Below, one piece after another: positions 33,817 to 43,096 of a stretch of 64,000 nt of DNA; position 1 is the stretch's first letter; every line of letters begins with the position of its first letter. The notes beneath the pieces are model-generated. The model was not told where the DNA came from. It made no database searches and worked only from the letters and a program-made list of their open reading frames with translations. The translations under genes were made by a program, and so were the position numbers. This DNA comes from Micavibrio_A sp041655955 (GTDB lineage: Bacteria; Pseudomonadota; Alphaproteobacteria; Micavibrionales; Micavibrionaceae): assembly GCA_041655955.1 (NCBI GenBank), contig JBBAEN010000002.1:682001-746000 (forward strand), given 5' to 3'.

Positions 33817-34974
33817 TTAATTTATCAAAACAATCCGGTTCGAAGGCAGTTTTTGAATCCGGCCCGCCAGCTCCAGTTCCAGCAAAACCGACTGGAGCGC
33901 GGGTATGCTCACATGACAGTTTCTCACCAATTCGTCAACTGTGATAGGCGTGAGGGATATGTTCTGTAAAATTAAATCATGCAGGTCGGCGGCCCCCTCT
34001 TCAAATGCCGGTGCGGTGTCTTCATCGGGGAAGGGGGCAGGGGAAAAGCCATGCTGTTCTTCTTCCAAGGCCGGGCGGCTGCCGGAAAAATGGACGATAT
34101 TATCCAGAATGTCGCGGGCGCTTTGCACCATGGTCGCGCCGTCTTGAAGGAGCCTGTTCGGCCCCGCCGCGCGCGGGTCAAAGGGGTGGCCCGGCACGGC
34201 ATAAACGTCGCGCCCCTGTTCGGCGGCGGTACGGGCGGTAATCAGCGAGCCGGATTTCAGCGTGGCCTCGATAACCGCGACGCCCGCCGCGAGGCCGGAT
34301 ATGATGCGGTTGCGTTTTGGGAAATGGCGGGCGAGCGGTTCCATGCGCAAGGGGTTTTCCGCGACGATACAGCCTTCCGAGGCGATCTGCCCGTAGAGCG
34401 CCCTGTTTTCCGGCGGGTATATAATGTCGATGCCGCCCGCGACGACGGCGATGGTTCCGGTTGCAAGCGCGCCTTTATGGGCCGCCGTGTCAATGCCGCG
34501 GGCAAGGCCGGATACCACCATCTGCCCCGCCGCCCCCAATTCGCGCGCGAGCTTTTCGGCGAATTTGCAGCCATTGAGCGAGGCGTTGCGCGATCCGACG
34601 ATGCCGATGGACGGGAGGTTCAATAATTTCGGGTTGCCCAGCACCGAAAGAACGGGCGGCGCGTCTTCGATGGAGGAAAGGGGGAGCGGATAGTGTTTAT
34701 CACCCGCGAAAACCATCGTCCCACCCGCCGATTGCAGCGCTTCCATCTCGGCCAGCGCGGCCTCTTCCGTATGGAGCGTCAGGTTTTGCAGCCTGCCGCC
34801 CTTGCGGGAGAGAGAGGGGAGGGCCTCCATGGCCTTTTGCGCCGAGCCGAACCGGTCGAGCAGGCCGTAAAATGTTATCGGCCCGACATTTTCGGTGCGG
34901 ATGAGCCGCAGGCGGGCGATGCGTTCTTTTTCATCAAGGGGAAGCGCCCGCTGTGGAGCGGGAAAGAGGCTCAT
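33817..34974 (-). CDS. dprA: DNA processing protein DprA
   Basis: Loads RecA on incoming single-stranded DNA during transformation. ATG 34974 is chosen since it overlaps the plsY stop (ATGA) and gives the typical 385 residues; the longer frame to 35181 runs antisense-like through plsY. The N-terminal SAM-like region is followed by the Rossmann-fold core with GIVGSRNAS, VSGLARGIDTAAH, FPKRNRIISGLA and SGSLITARTAAEQGRDVYAVPG, then a C-terminal winged helix (about 325-385). Confidence 0.96.
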   Translation of the reverse strand: MSLFPAPQRALPLDEKERIARLRLIRTENVGPITFYGLLDRFGSAQKAMEALPSLSRKGGRLQNLTLHTEEAALAEMEALQSAGGTMVFAGDKHYPLPLSSIEDAPPVLSVLGNPKLLNLPSIGIVGSRNASLNGCKFAEKLARELGAAGQMVVSGLARGIDTAAHKGALATGTIAVVAGGIDIIYPPENRALYGQIASEGCIVAENPLRMEPLARHFPKRNRIISGLAAGVAVIEATLKSGSLITARTAAEQGRDVYAVPGHPFDPRAAGPNRLLQDGATMVQSARDILDNIVHFSGSRPALEEEQHGFSPAPFPDEDTAPAFEEGAADLHDLILQNISLTPITVDELVRNCHVSIPALQSVLLELELAGRIQKLPSNRIVLIN

Positions 34975-35642
34975 GACTTCTGCCCTATTTTCGGCTCCTG
35001 CCTGCCGAGCAGTCTTTTTACATTTGCGCGGTGCTTGATAAAGACGAGCGTGGCGATGGCGCCGCAAAGCCCCGTAAGGTTGGCGTCGTGATAGAGGGAA
35101 TGTGCGATAGCCGGCGCCGCGCCGATGGCGACAAGGGCGGACAGGGAGGAATAGCGCGTGACAAGGGCGGTCAGGAGCCACAGGCCGCAGGCCGCGATCC
35201 CGACAAGCGGTTTCAGCGCCAGAAGGATGCCGAGCGCCGTCGCGACGCCTTTGCCGCCCTTGAAGCGGAGCCAGAAGGGAAACAGGTGACCGAGCAGGGC
35301 AAAGAAGCCGGAGAGCAGCATCAGTCTATAAAAAAATTCCGGCGCCGCGCAATTATCCGGCGCGGCGCCTTCCTGAAAGACCATGGTGGAACAGTCCGTA
35401 AAGAAAATCCGCGCAATGATGAAGGCGAGTGAAACCGCCAGCGCGCCTTTCGCCGCGTCCAGAAAAAGTGTGGCCAGCGCCAGCTTTCTATTGCCGGTGC
35501 GCAAGACATTGGTCGCGCCGATATTGCCGGAGCCGATGGCGCGTATATCGCCGTATCCGCCAAGCCGCGTCAGGATTAGCCCGAACGGGACGGAGCCGAC
35601 AAGATAGCCGCCGATGGCGGCGGCGAGATAGGCATAGTCCAT
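34971..35642 (-). CDS. plsY: glycerol-3-phosphate acyltransferase PlsY
   Basis: Membrane enzyme that transfers an acyl group from acyl-phosphate to glycerol-3-phosphate, the first step of phospholipid synthesis. It has AYLVGSVPFGLIL-like motif 1, GSGNIGATNVLRTG (motif 2) and FKGGKGVAT (motif 3). At 223 residues it exceeds the usual about 200: roughly 25 extra residues with two cysteines (FFTDCSTMVFQEG, PDNCAAP) lie in the loop after the second membrane region. It overlaps dprA by four bases. Confidence 0.96.
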   Translation of the reverse strand: MDYAYLAAAIGGYLVGSVPFGLILTRLGGYGDIRAIGSGNIGATNVLRTGNRKLALATLFLDAAKGALAVSLAFIIARIFFTDCSTMVFQEGAAPDNCAAPEFFYRLMLLSGFFALLGHLFPFWLRFKGGKGVATALGILLALKPLVGIAACGLWLLTALVTRYSSLSALVAIGAAPAIAHSLYHDANLTGLCGAIATLVFIKHRANVKRLLGRQEPKIGQKS

Positions 35643-35656
35643 TTTCTAGCTCCTTC

Positions 35657-36634
35657 TCAAAGTCTTTCCTTGAGCAATAAATCAAGCACCGCCATGCGGG
35701 CGGGCACGCCGTTTTTAACCTGTTCCAGAATAAGCGATCGCGCCGGATCGTCGGCGACGCCGCCGTCGATTTCAACGCCCCTGTTCATCGGGCCGGGATG
35801 CATGACGACGGCTTCGGGCTTGGCATAGGCCAGCTTTTCATGGGTCAGGCCGAAATCGCGGAAAAACACGTCGTCGGATTCGATAAGCCCCGCCTGCATC
35901 CGCTCTTTCTGGTTGCGCAGCATCATCACAACGTCGCATCCGGCAAGCCCGTCTTGCATCGTGTCGAAAGCTTTGACGCCTTCTACCGGGAATTTTTCGG
36001 GTTTTAAAAGCGGCGGCGCCACGACATGGATTTCCGCACCCATTTTATGGAGCAGGATCATGTTTGAATTGGCGACGCGTGAATGGGCGATATCGCCGCA
36101 TATGGCGACCCGCAAGCCTTCGATGCGCCCGAAATGGCGCTGGATGGTCAGGGCGTCGAGCAGGGCCTGCGTCGGATGCTCGCGGTAGGAATCGCCGGCA
36201 TTGATGACGGGGCATTGCACGAGGTTCGCGATAAAGCGCGGCGCGTTATATTCATGATGGCGCACGACGATGGCATCGGGATCGATACCGGCCACAAGCG
36301 TCTGGATGGTGTCGGTCAGGCTTTCGCCCTTGCTCATCGACGATGTGCGGATATCCATATTGACGACGTCGGCCCCGAGGCGTTTGGCCGCCATTTCAAA
36401 GGAAACGCGGGTGCGGGTGGAATCTTCAAAAAAGAGCGTGAGGACGATGAAGCCGCGCAAAATTTCCGGTTTAAAGGATCTGTCGCCCAGACGATCGGCA
36501 TAGTAATTCGCAAGCTGGAGGATGATGCCGATCTCCTTGGCGGAGAGCGCGTCGATGCCGATCAGGTCGTCATGGCGGAAGGCCGATCGGTCAACCTTTT
36601 GAAAGCTGGTCTGGGGGGCGTTTGTCATGGTCAT
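35657..36634 (-). CDS. pyrB: aspartate carbamoyltransferase catalytic subunit
   Basis: Condenses carbamoyl phosphate and aspartate in pyrimidine synthesis. The 325-residue protein has the carbamoyl phosphate loop FFEDSTRTRVSFEMAAKRL, HPTQALLDALT and HPGPMNRGVEI. The start is ATG 36634, with ATG 36628 as an alternative. In many alphaproteobacteria pyrC follows pyrB before plsY; here plsY follows directly after 14 bases, so dihydroorotase must be elsewhere. Confidence 0.97.
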   Translation of the reverse strand: MTMTNAPQTSFQKVDRSAFRHDDLIGIDALSAKEIGIILQLANYYADRLGDRSFKPEILRGFIVLTLFFEDSTRTRVSFEMAAKRLGADVVNMDIRTSSMSKGESLTDTIQTLVAGIDPDAIVVRHHEYNAPRFIANLVQCPVINAGDSYREHPTQALLDALTIQRHFGRIEGLRVAICGDIAHSRVANSNMILLHKMGAEIHVVAPPLLKPEKFPVEGVKAFDTMQDGLAGCDVVMMLRNQKERMQAGLIESDDVFFRDFGLTHEKLAYAKPEAVVMHPGPMNRGVEIDGGVADDPARSLILEQVKNGVPARMAVLDLLLKERL

Positions 36635-36685
36635 TAAAAACGGATGATTACAGGCACACCGCCCCTCTGTCCAGTGCGTTCGGCC

Positions 36686-37900
36686 CTATATAACCTTCTT
36701 TGCACGTAATTCCGCGAGTTCCGCTATGGTGAAGCCGAGCGCAGAGGATAATATTTCATCGGTATGCTGCCCCAAAAGCGGCGGCGGCATGCGGTAGGAA
36801 ACGGGGGTTGCCGAAAGCCGCAAGGGGCTTCCCACCAGCTTGACGGGATTGGGCGAGAGCGGATGTTCCATGGCGATTTCCATGCCGCGGTGCCGGATCT
36901 GGTCGATTTTGAAAACATCGCCGATCATGTTGACGGGGGAGGAGGGAATGTCGATATCCTGAAAAAGCGCGGCCCATTCCGCGGCATTCTTTTGCCGGAT
37001 GATGTTGCCGATAAGAGAGGTCAGCAGATCCCTGTTTTCGACGCGGGCGCTGTTGCGGGCGAAGCGCGGATCGTCCGCCCATCCGGCATGGCCGAGCGAA
37101 GCCGCCAGTCTTTTGAATTGCTGGTCATTGCCGACGGCGATGACGATATGGCCGTCTTTTGCCTCGAAAGACTGGTAGGGGACGATGGTCGCGTGTGCGT
37201 TGCCGAAGCGCGCGGGCGCGTGGCCGGAGGTCAGGTAATATTGCGCTATATTGGTCATGGAGGCGAGGGTGACGTCCAGAAGCGCGAGATCCACCATCTG
37301 CCCCTCCCCCGTTTTTTCACGGGCCTGAAGAGCCGCGAGCGCGCCGATGACGGCATGAAGCCCCGTCATGACATCGACGAGGGCGACGCCCGCCTTGGTC
37401 GGTTCCTGATCCGGCCCGCCCGTATGGCCCATCAGGCCGCCCATGGCTTGCGCCATCAGGTCATAGCCGGGTTCGGTAGCAAGGGGGCCGTCCTGCCCGA
37501 AGCCGGAAATGGCGACATAGATAAGGCGCGGGAATTGTGCGTGGAGCGTTTGATAGTCCAGCCCGTATTTCTCCAGCCCGCCGGGTTTGAAATTATGGAT
37601 AAGGATGTCGGATTGCGCGGCAAGCCTGCGGATAATCTCCTGCCCTTCCGGCGCCGCGAGATCGACCGTCACCGATTTTTTATTGCGGTTGCAGGAAAGA
37701 TAATAGGCGCTTTCATCCGTATCGTTTCCATTCGCGTCTTTTAAGGAGGGCGGCCCCCAGCGGCGCGTGTCGTCGCCTTCGCCGGGCCGTTCGATCTTGA
37801 TGATTTCCGCACCGAGATCGCCCAGCATTTGCGTGGCGACGGGGCCGGCCAGCACACGGGAAAGATCCAGAACGCGTAATCCGTCAAGGGCAGGGGGCAT
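36686..37900 (-). CDS. CaiB/BaiF family CoA-transferase
   Basis: Class III CoA-transferase (404 aa) moving CoA between an acyl donor and an organic acid. It starts PPALDGLRVLDLSRVLAGP and has EIIKIERPGEGDDTR, SGFGQDGPLATEPGYDLMAQAMGGLM and the catalytic Asp region VDLALLDVTLASM, all typical. AAAGG precedes ATG 37900. The acyl substrate cannot be told; there are no nearby fatty- or organic-acid genes. Confidence 0.93.
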   Translation of the reverse strand: MPPALDGLRVLDLSRVLAGPVATQMLGDLGAEIIKIERPGEGDDTRRWGPPSLKDANGNDTDESAYYLSCNRNKKSVTVDLAAPEGQEIIRRLAAQSDILIHNFKPGGLEKYGLDYQTLHAQFPRLIYVAISGFGQDGPLATEPGYDLMAQAMGGLMGHTGGPDQEPTKAGVALVDVMTGLHAVIGALAALQAREKTGEGQMVDLALLDVTLASMTNIAQYYLTSGHAPARFGNAHATIVPYQSFEAKDGHIVIAVGNDQQFKRLAASLGHAGWADDPRFARNSARVENRDLLTSLIGNIIRQKNAAEWAALFQDIDIPSSPVNMIGDVFKIDQIRHRGMEIAMEHPLSPNPVKLVGSPLRLSATPVSYRMPPPLLGQHTDEILSSALGFTIAELAELRAKKVI

Positions 37901-37917
37901 GGCTTACCTTTCGTTTT

Positions 37918-38478
37918 CTAGGAGAGAAGGCCCGGCAGCGTCGCCCGAAGCCACGGCGCGAGCATAAACGTCCCCGCGCCGAAAATACCCACGGCAAAAC
38001 CGGGGCCTGCGGGGATGGAGAGCCGGTGGATGGACGGGGCCGCACCGGTTTTATATTTCAGCCAGCCCGCATAGGCAAAGCCGTGGAGGAGTCCGGCGAG
38101 CGCGCCCAGCGTAATGGCCTGAAGCACGCCTTCCGGCCCCAGCCACAACCCCGCCGCCGCAAGAAGCTTGACGTCGCCGAGGCCGAGGGCGTCCTGCCCG
38201 TAATAGCGGTTTGCGATAAAACGGATTCCATAAAGCAGTCCACCCCCCGCCAGCGCGCCCGCCAGCATGGAGCCTGCATCAATAAGTGCAAGGCCTGTGA
38301 GAATATGAAAAGCGATGCCGGTGACTGCGAGGGCAAGATTAAGCTCATCCGGCAGGATCATTTCCCGCAAGTCGATAACAGAAAGGGCGATGAGCAGGCC
38401 CGCCGCGACGGGAAGACATAAAAGGGCAAGAATCTCCGGCATGATTTTTAACGTCTTGTAAGGTTTCTTATGTATCAT
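37918..38478 (-). CDS. prepilin peptidase, A24 family
   Basis: Polytopic aspartic protease that removes the leader of type IV pilin-like proteins at the inner membrane. Only the peptidase half is present (186 aa); the N-terminal methyltransferase domain and its Cys motifs are absent, as in short CpaA/TadV-like forms. The catalytic pair is Asp36 in SVIDLREMILPDELN and Asp102 in GLGDVKLL. ATG 38478 has AAGGA 10 bases upstream; ATG 38442 is possible. It diverges from the pilus-like locus beginning at 38645 and is the obvious processing enzyme for its pilins. Confidence 0.93.
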   Translation of the reverse strand: MIHKKPYKTLKIMPEILALLCLPVAAGLLIALSVIDLREMILPDELNLALAVTGIAFHILTGLALIDAGSMLAGALAGGGLLYGIRFIANRYYGQDALGLGDVKLLAAAGLWLGPEGVLQAITLGALAGLLHGFAYAGWLKYKTGAAPSIHRLSIPAGPGFAVGIFGAGTFMLAPWLRATLPGLLS

Positions 38479-38584
38479 ACAGGAGAAATCCTTCTATGAA
38501 AGAGGGGTGCAATCGTAAAAAACATTCAGAGGAATCATGTGGACTCTTGCGCTCTTCAAAAGATTGCGTATTGTAAAACCATCC

Positions 38585-38602
38585 TTTAACCTAATGGTTG
38601 AA
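38585..38602. promoter_or_regulatory. candidate operator upstream of the pilus locus
   Basis: TTTAACC-TAAT-GGTTGAA is an inverted repeat with one mismatch, 43 bases before the response-regulator start, in the region between this gene and the prepilin peptidase gene. Its halves resemble TTAACC elements. A regulator binding here could control both directions. Confidence 0.35.
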
Positions 38603-38644
38603 TGATTCGTTCTGTATATTTCCCATAAGGTTCCGTCCGGTACC

Positions 38645-39043
38645 ATGCCTAATAAGAAGAAAATTCTGGTCGTTGAGGACAATGATTTTGTCCGCATGCA
38701 GATCGTCCGTTACCTTGCCGAAACGGGGGCCGATATCATTGAGGCCACGCAGGGCGGTGAGGCGCTCGACCATATTAAAAAGCAATATGTCGATAAAGAT
38801 CCTGTCGCCCTTGCGATTGTCGATGTGCGGATGCAGCCGGTTGACGGGTTTGAATTTATCCGCAGCGTGCGCGGGCTGGATATGGATACGCCCGTTATCC
38901 TTGTAACCGGGGACAATAACCCCGATCTTCTGGAGAAGGCAGGGCAGTGGGGGGTCAGTGCGGTGATGATGAAGCCTGTGCAAAAAGACAGGCTTGTTAA
39001 AACGGTTCATAGAACGCTCGAAGCCTCTAAGAGAAAAGGTTAG
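38645..39043 (+). CDS. single-domain response regulator heading the pilus locus
   Basis: A CheY-like receiver of 132 residues with no output domain. It has the acidic pair VVEDND, phospho-acceptor Asp60 in AIVDVRMQPVDGFEF, the conserved Thr in LVTGDN and Lys in MMKPVQKD. It ends seven bases before the secretin start, so it belongs to the pilus transcription unit and may control assembly or direction through protein contact. Its kinase is unknown; orphan hybrid kinases at 6866 and 50337 are candidates only. Confidence 0.93.
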   Translation: MPNKKKILVVEDNDFVRMQIVRYLAETGADIIEATQGGEALDHIKKQYVDKDPVALAIVDVRMQPVDGFEFIRSVRGLDMDTPVILVTGDNNPDLLEKAGQWGVSAVMMKPVQKDRLVKTVHRTLEASKRKG

Positions 39044-39050
39044 GACTCCG

Positions 39051-41273
39051 ATGAAGCGCATGAATTATGTTCGTTGTTTGAGCGTCGCGGCTTTCGGGGC
39101 TTTATCTTTTACGACCGCTTGCGCACAGGTCGATGTCGCGGATGGGCGCACCGTGCAGATCCCGTCGCCCGCAACGGCCGATCAACGCACGCCCGCCTTG
39201 AACGAGAGGCCGGACAGTGTGATGTATCTTCCGTTGGGCGAGGATATTCTTGTGCCTGAACTTGCGGAGGGCGAGCCTTTCCCCAAGGAGCAGGTCGGGC
39301 CTTTTGAGCTGCGCGGGGAAACTGTCGCCGGCGCGCTGCAATTGATTCTGGCCGAACATGATGTGTCCATTGCCTTTGAAACGCAGGAAGGGCTGACCCG
39401 CCGGGTAACGGTGGCCAATCTGCGCGGCGAATTGGGGCAGGTGATAAATCAGGTCTGTTCCCTTGCCAACCTTTATTGCTCCTATGAGCATGGCGGGATC
39501 ATAGTCAAGGACAGGCAGACATTTACTGTTGCGCTTCCGCCGCTGGGCGGTGCTGAAGGAAGCACCTTTTTCCAGGACGTTACGGCAGGTTTGACGGCCA
39601 TCCTGAACTCCGGGGAAACGGGCGCGCCTGCGCCAATCGTCGATACGTCCACGCGGACGATCGTTTATTCCGCGACGCAAAGAACGGCCGACATGGCCGC
39701 GCGCTATTTTCAAAGGCTGCGCGCCAATACGGCGATGATCGTGTTTGAAACATATATCTGGGAAGTATCCCTCAACGCCGGCAACGCGATGGGGATTGAC
39801 TGGTTCAAGCTCGGCTCGTTCGGAAAATTCAAAACGGGTATCCGGATTGACGGCGATATCGGCACGGATTTCACAAGCCCCATCAGCATAGGCCTGCCGA
39901 CGGTTTCGGGTTCGTTTGACGGGACTTCCGGCGATATCGTCCAGTTCCTGTCGCAGTTCGGCGCGGTAAAGACAATTTCCCAGCCGCAAATTACGGTTCT
40001 GTCCGGCTCGCAGGCGGAACTGCGCGTTGCCGATACGCAAAACTATGTATCGCAAATCGCGACGACCTTAAGCGAAGGGCAGGCGACGACCTCCGTTAAT
40101 ACAGATTCCGTCGATTCCGGCTTTACGCTGTCGATCGGCAGCTCGTGGGATAAATCGACGGTTTACGCCAATATCGAGATGGAACTGACGAATGTGAAGC
40201 AGATTGACGACTTCGCTTTTGCCGACAACGTCAATAGCGGCGACCCGAATGCGGGCGGCCAGACTCGTATTCAGCTGCCGCAGACGACCGAGCGGCAGGT
40301 CACGACACAAATCCGCGTCCGCCCCGGCGATTCCGTCCTGATTGCAGGGCTGGTGCGCGAGAACGATAATTTCAGCAAGCGCGGGCTTGGCCTGATGGAA
40401 CCCATCATCCCCGATAGCCGTACGGCGCAGACGGAAAATCTCGAACTCGTCGTCCTGCTGCGCCCGCGCGTCATTGTTTATACGGCCGCGAACGACAAGC
40501 GCTATATCGACTATGCCATGAAAAAACATACGGCTCCGGGTACGGGCGTGCAGCATAGCTCCGCCATGGAATTGAGCGAGCCCGCCCGCTATGGCAATGT
40601 CTATAAGCCCGTTTCCATCGACGCCGCCACGTCATTGCAGGATGAAATTCCGTCCGGAATTCCCGCGGCCCTGACGCCCGAACCGTTTGCGGACAGGCCC
40701 TCCGCCACGGAGCCTGTAGCAATCATCCGCCCGATGACGGAAACGACGCCGCAACCGTCAGCGCAGCCCTCATCGCGACCATCAACGCCGCGTATTTCCC
40801 CGCTGGTAAATGAAACGCCGCGCGCGCCCGAAGCCGCGCCGCGTCCATTGCTGCAACCATCGCCGCAGCCGCGCCTGCCCCGCGTTCCGGCGCCGGAGCC
40901 TGCCCCCCGTGCTATCGCGCCTCCGGCCTATGTTGCGCCCGTCGCCCCTGTGACCTCCATTGTTCCCGCCGCGCCAGTTGTTCCGGCGGCGGCGGCAAAG
41001 GCTCCCGCACAGGCCCCCGTATCATCCGTGCCGCCGAAGCTGCGCGAAGTGCGTGACATACTTGCAGAGCTGCCGATGATTGACGAGCCTGCAACGGCTT
41101 CGCCCTTAACGGCCCCGCCGCCCTCCCCGGGCCAGTCGGAGCGAATGATTAGCGGCCAGATAAACGGCGATGCCGGAGCGGCAGGTTCCGGCCCGTCGAT
41201 TCGCCGCAGCGAAGGATTTTCTTCGAGCGGTTTTATCCGCAGCAACGGCTCCGCCGGAACTGCGGCACGATGA
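39051..41273 (+). CDS. lipoprotein secretin of a type IVb-like pilus system
   Basis: Outer-membrane gate (740 aa). ATG 39051 has AGGA five bases upstream. The signal ends in FTTAC, so Cys24 may be lipidated as in PilN/BfpB secretins. Residues about 75-165 form an STN/N0-like domain (VAGALQLILAEHDVSIAF), then an N1-like part, and the secretin core (about 245-485) contains VFETYIWEVSLNAGN, QPQITVLSGSQAELRVAD and RVRPGDSVLIAGLVRENDN ending in LVVLLRPRVI. The last about 240 residues are a Pro/Ala-rich disordered tail, long for the family, that may reach the wall or the cell surface. Confidence 0.92.
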   Translation: MKRMNYVRCLSVAAFGALSFTTACAQVDVADGRTVQIPSPATADQRTPALNERPDSVMYLPLGEDILVPELAEGEPFPKEQVGPFELRGETVAGALQLILAEHDVSIAFETQEGLTRRVTVANLRGELGQVINQVCSLANLYCSYEHGGIIVKDRQTFTVALPPLGGAEGSTFFQDVTAGLTAILNSGETGAPAPIVDTSTRTIVYSATQRTADMAARYFQRLRANTAMIVFETYIWEVSLNAGNAMGIDWFKLGSFGKFKTGIRIDGDIGTDFTSPISIGLPTVSGSFDGTSGDIVQFLSQFGAVKTISQPQITVLSGSQAELRVADTQNYVSQIATTLSEGQATTSVNTDSVDSGFTLSIGSSWDKSTVYANIEMELTNVKQIDDFAFADNVNSGDPNAGGQTRIQLPQTTERQVTTQIRVRPGDSVLIAGLVRENDNFSKRGLGLMEPIIPDSRTAQTENLELVVLLRPRVIVYTAANDKRYIDYAMKKHTAPGTGVQHSSAMELSEPARYGNVYKPVSIDAATSLQDEIPSGIPAALTPEPFADRPSATEPVAIIRPMTETTPQPSAQPSSRPSTPRISPLVNETPRAPEAAPRPLLQPSPQPRLPRVPAPEPAPRAIAPPAYVAPVAPVTSIVPAAPVVPAAAAKAPAQAPVSSVPPKLREVRDILAELPMIDEPATASPLTAPPPSPGQSERMISGQINGDAGAAGSGPSIRRSEGFSSSGFIRSNGSAGTAAR

Positions 41274-41439
41274 AGACACGATGAAGATATGAAATGGGAA
41301 GGCCGCAGGCCAAAGCAGACGGTTTTTTGCTTTTGTTCGCTTAAGTTTTCCGCAACACTTTGTTTTTTATGATAGACTATGCTGTGTACGCTGCCGAAGA
41401 TAGACAATAATCTGGATTTTGCGGGTTTCCCTTGGTTGA

Positions 41440-43083
41440 ATGATGGACATGAAAATTTATAGCCGCTTTCGATATGGTTTTTTTGCCGCAATCCTTTCTG
41501 CCGCGGTGTTTCAGGCGGCGTCGGCCTTGGCGCAAAGCGCTTTTGACGATCCCGGCAGCCGGACGGCGGCGAGCGGGGTTTCGGGGGATATCCGCCCGGT
41601 CGCCGACAAGGTTGAGGCGGGCGAGATACAAATGGGCTCGACATCGCAGGTTGTCGTCCTGTTCCGCAACGACGATAACAAGCCGCTCAAGACAAATTCC
41701 ATCAACCTGTATCCTTCATCGAATATTGCCGCCAATGTCGGTGAAAACCAATGTCTTGCCGATGCGATACAGCCGGGAGAAGTCTGCGCCGTTTCCCTTG
41801 AGGTGAAGGGCTTGCAAAGAGGGGCTTTCCGGATCGAAATGCTGATGCGCCATGAAGGGCGCACGCGCCTGCTGACGACGACGGTCAACGGGACGGTCGC
41901 CAGTACGACCGATAGCGCTTCCGACCTGAACAGCGAAATAGAAACAATCCCGCCGGACGTTGATTTCGGCACGCTGGACGCAAGCGGTTCCCAGACCAAG
42001 GCGATTATCCTGCGCAACAAGACGTCGCAGCCGATCGATATTGAATCGATCGATGTCGAAACCGGCTCCCAGTCCGGCTTTAGCGTCAATTCAAACTGTA
42101 CTTCCATCAATACGGGCGCGGCCTGTGTGGTTGCTGTTAAATGGGAGCCGCAGCAAAAGGGTGCGACTTCCGGCAGCATCATCGTCCGCCATTCGGGCGC
42201 GACCGAACTGACGACCGTGAATTTGTCCGGCACCTATAACCCAACCCGTACGACGGCGGCGGAATTATTTCCCGAAGCCGTTCCGGGCAAGGGGCTGCTT
42301 ATTACCTCAAGGGAAAATATAGATTTCGGCACGGGCGTCGCGCAAAGCTCCTCCATCACAAGCTCTTTGGTGAATGTCGGGGATGTTCCGCTGACACTGA
42401 CCGATATCCGCATGGCCAACGCCGAGAACGGCGTACAGGTCGAAAGGAACGGATGCTCGAAAGGGATGGTGCTTGCGCCGCTTGACGCCTGTCCGCTGAC
42501 GCTGACATGGGAGCCTGTGCGCGAGGGCGGCATTGTTGACGATGTACAGGTTATGCATACGGGGACGCGCGGCGTGCTTGTGATGCCCATTCGCGGTTCC
42601 GCCGCCCGTGCGATCAACAAGGACGCCAAGACGATCATGTTGTCCGGAACGCCGGGGGCCGATGCCATATTGAGCCATATCCAGCCTTTGTCGATCGAGG
42701 ATATGGGCGGCGAAGATTCCGATGATGCGCCGGCAAGCGTTGTACGCAAGGCGCGGGGCGCGCCGGCTGCGATGAATGTGCGCGGGGTTCTTGACGGCTA
42801 TGTCATCACGTCCTATTCAGCCAGGCGGGCGATTATTTCCGGCCCCGGCGGAAGCCGCGTCGTGTTCGATGGCGAAAGATCCGTTATCGGCGGCGTTTTG
42901 TGGGAGATTTCAATCCGCCCCAGCGCGATAGAATTCCAGCATGGGGAGCAAAAAGTTCTCCTCTTGTTCGATAAATCTTTATCTTCTTTTAACGTTCTTG
43001 ACGCACAATCATCTAGTGGTAACGCTTCGTTAAACAATATTGCGCAGCCCGAATCGAGTAGTTCTGCAACGTCAATCCCATAA
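41440..43083 (+). CDS. exported Ig-repeat protein with PilP/GspC-like C-terminal region
   Basis: A 547-residue periplasmic protein. The signal peptide ends near SALA (residue 31). Three Ig-like domains of the HYDIN/choice-of-anchor type follow (about 55-150, 165-265, 285-395), each with two cysteines and a pattern like VDFGTLDASGSQTKAIILRN ... VVAVKWEPQ. The end (about 445-520) reads GVLDGYVITSYSARRAIISG, RVVFDGERSVIGG and ILWEISIRPS-type strands, resembling the HR domain of PilP/GspC that links the inner-membrane platform to the secretin. This role is inferred from position between secretin and ATPase. No strong ribosome site precedes ATG 41440. Confidence 0.8.
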   Translation: MMDMKIYSRFRYGFFAAILSAAVFQAASALAQSAFDDPGSRTAASGVSGDIRPVADKVEAGEIQMGSTSQVVVLFRNDDNKPLKTNSINLYPSSNIAANVGENQCLADAIQPGEVCAVSLEVKGLQRGAFRIEMLMRHEGRTRLLTTTVNGTVASTTDSASDLNSEIETIPPDVDFGTLDASGSQTKAIILRNKTSQPIDIESIDVETGSQSGFSVNSNCTSINTGAACVVAVKWEPQQKGATSGSIIVRHSGATELTTVNLSGTYNPTRTTAAELFPEAVPGKGLLITSRENIDFGTGVAQSSSITSSLVNVGDVPLTLTDIRMANAENGVQVERNGCSKGMVLAPLDACPLTLTWEPVREGGIVDDVQVMHTGTRGVLVMPIRGSAARAINKDAKTIMLSGTPGADAILSHIQPLSIEDMGGEDSDDAPASVVRKARGAPAAMNVRGVLDGYVITSYSARRAIISGPGGSRVVFDGERSVIGGVLWEISIRPSAIEFQHGEQKVLLLFDKSLSSFNVLDAQSSSGNASLNNIAQPESSSSATSIP

Positions 43084-43096
43084 AGGGTGGTTCAGG

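Noticed and set aside
34975..35181. Upstream extension of dprA
   Set aside because: The added residues are Arg/His-rich, read out of frame within plsY, and DprA normally starts at MSLFPAPQR-like sequence with the ATGA overlap.
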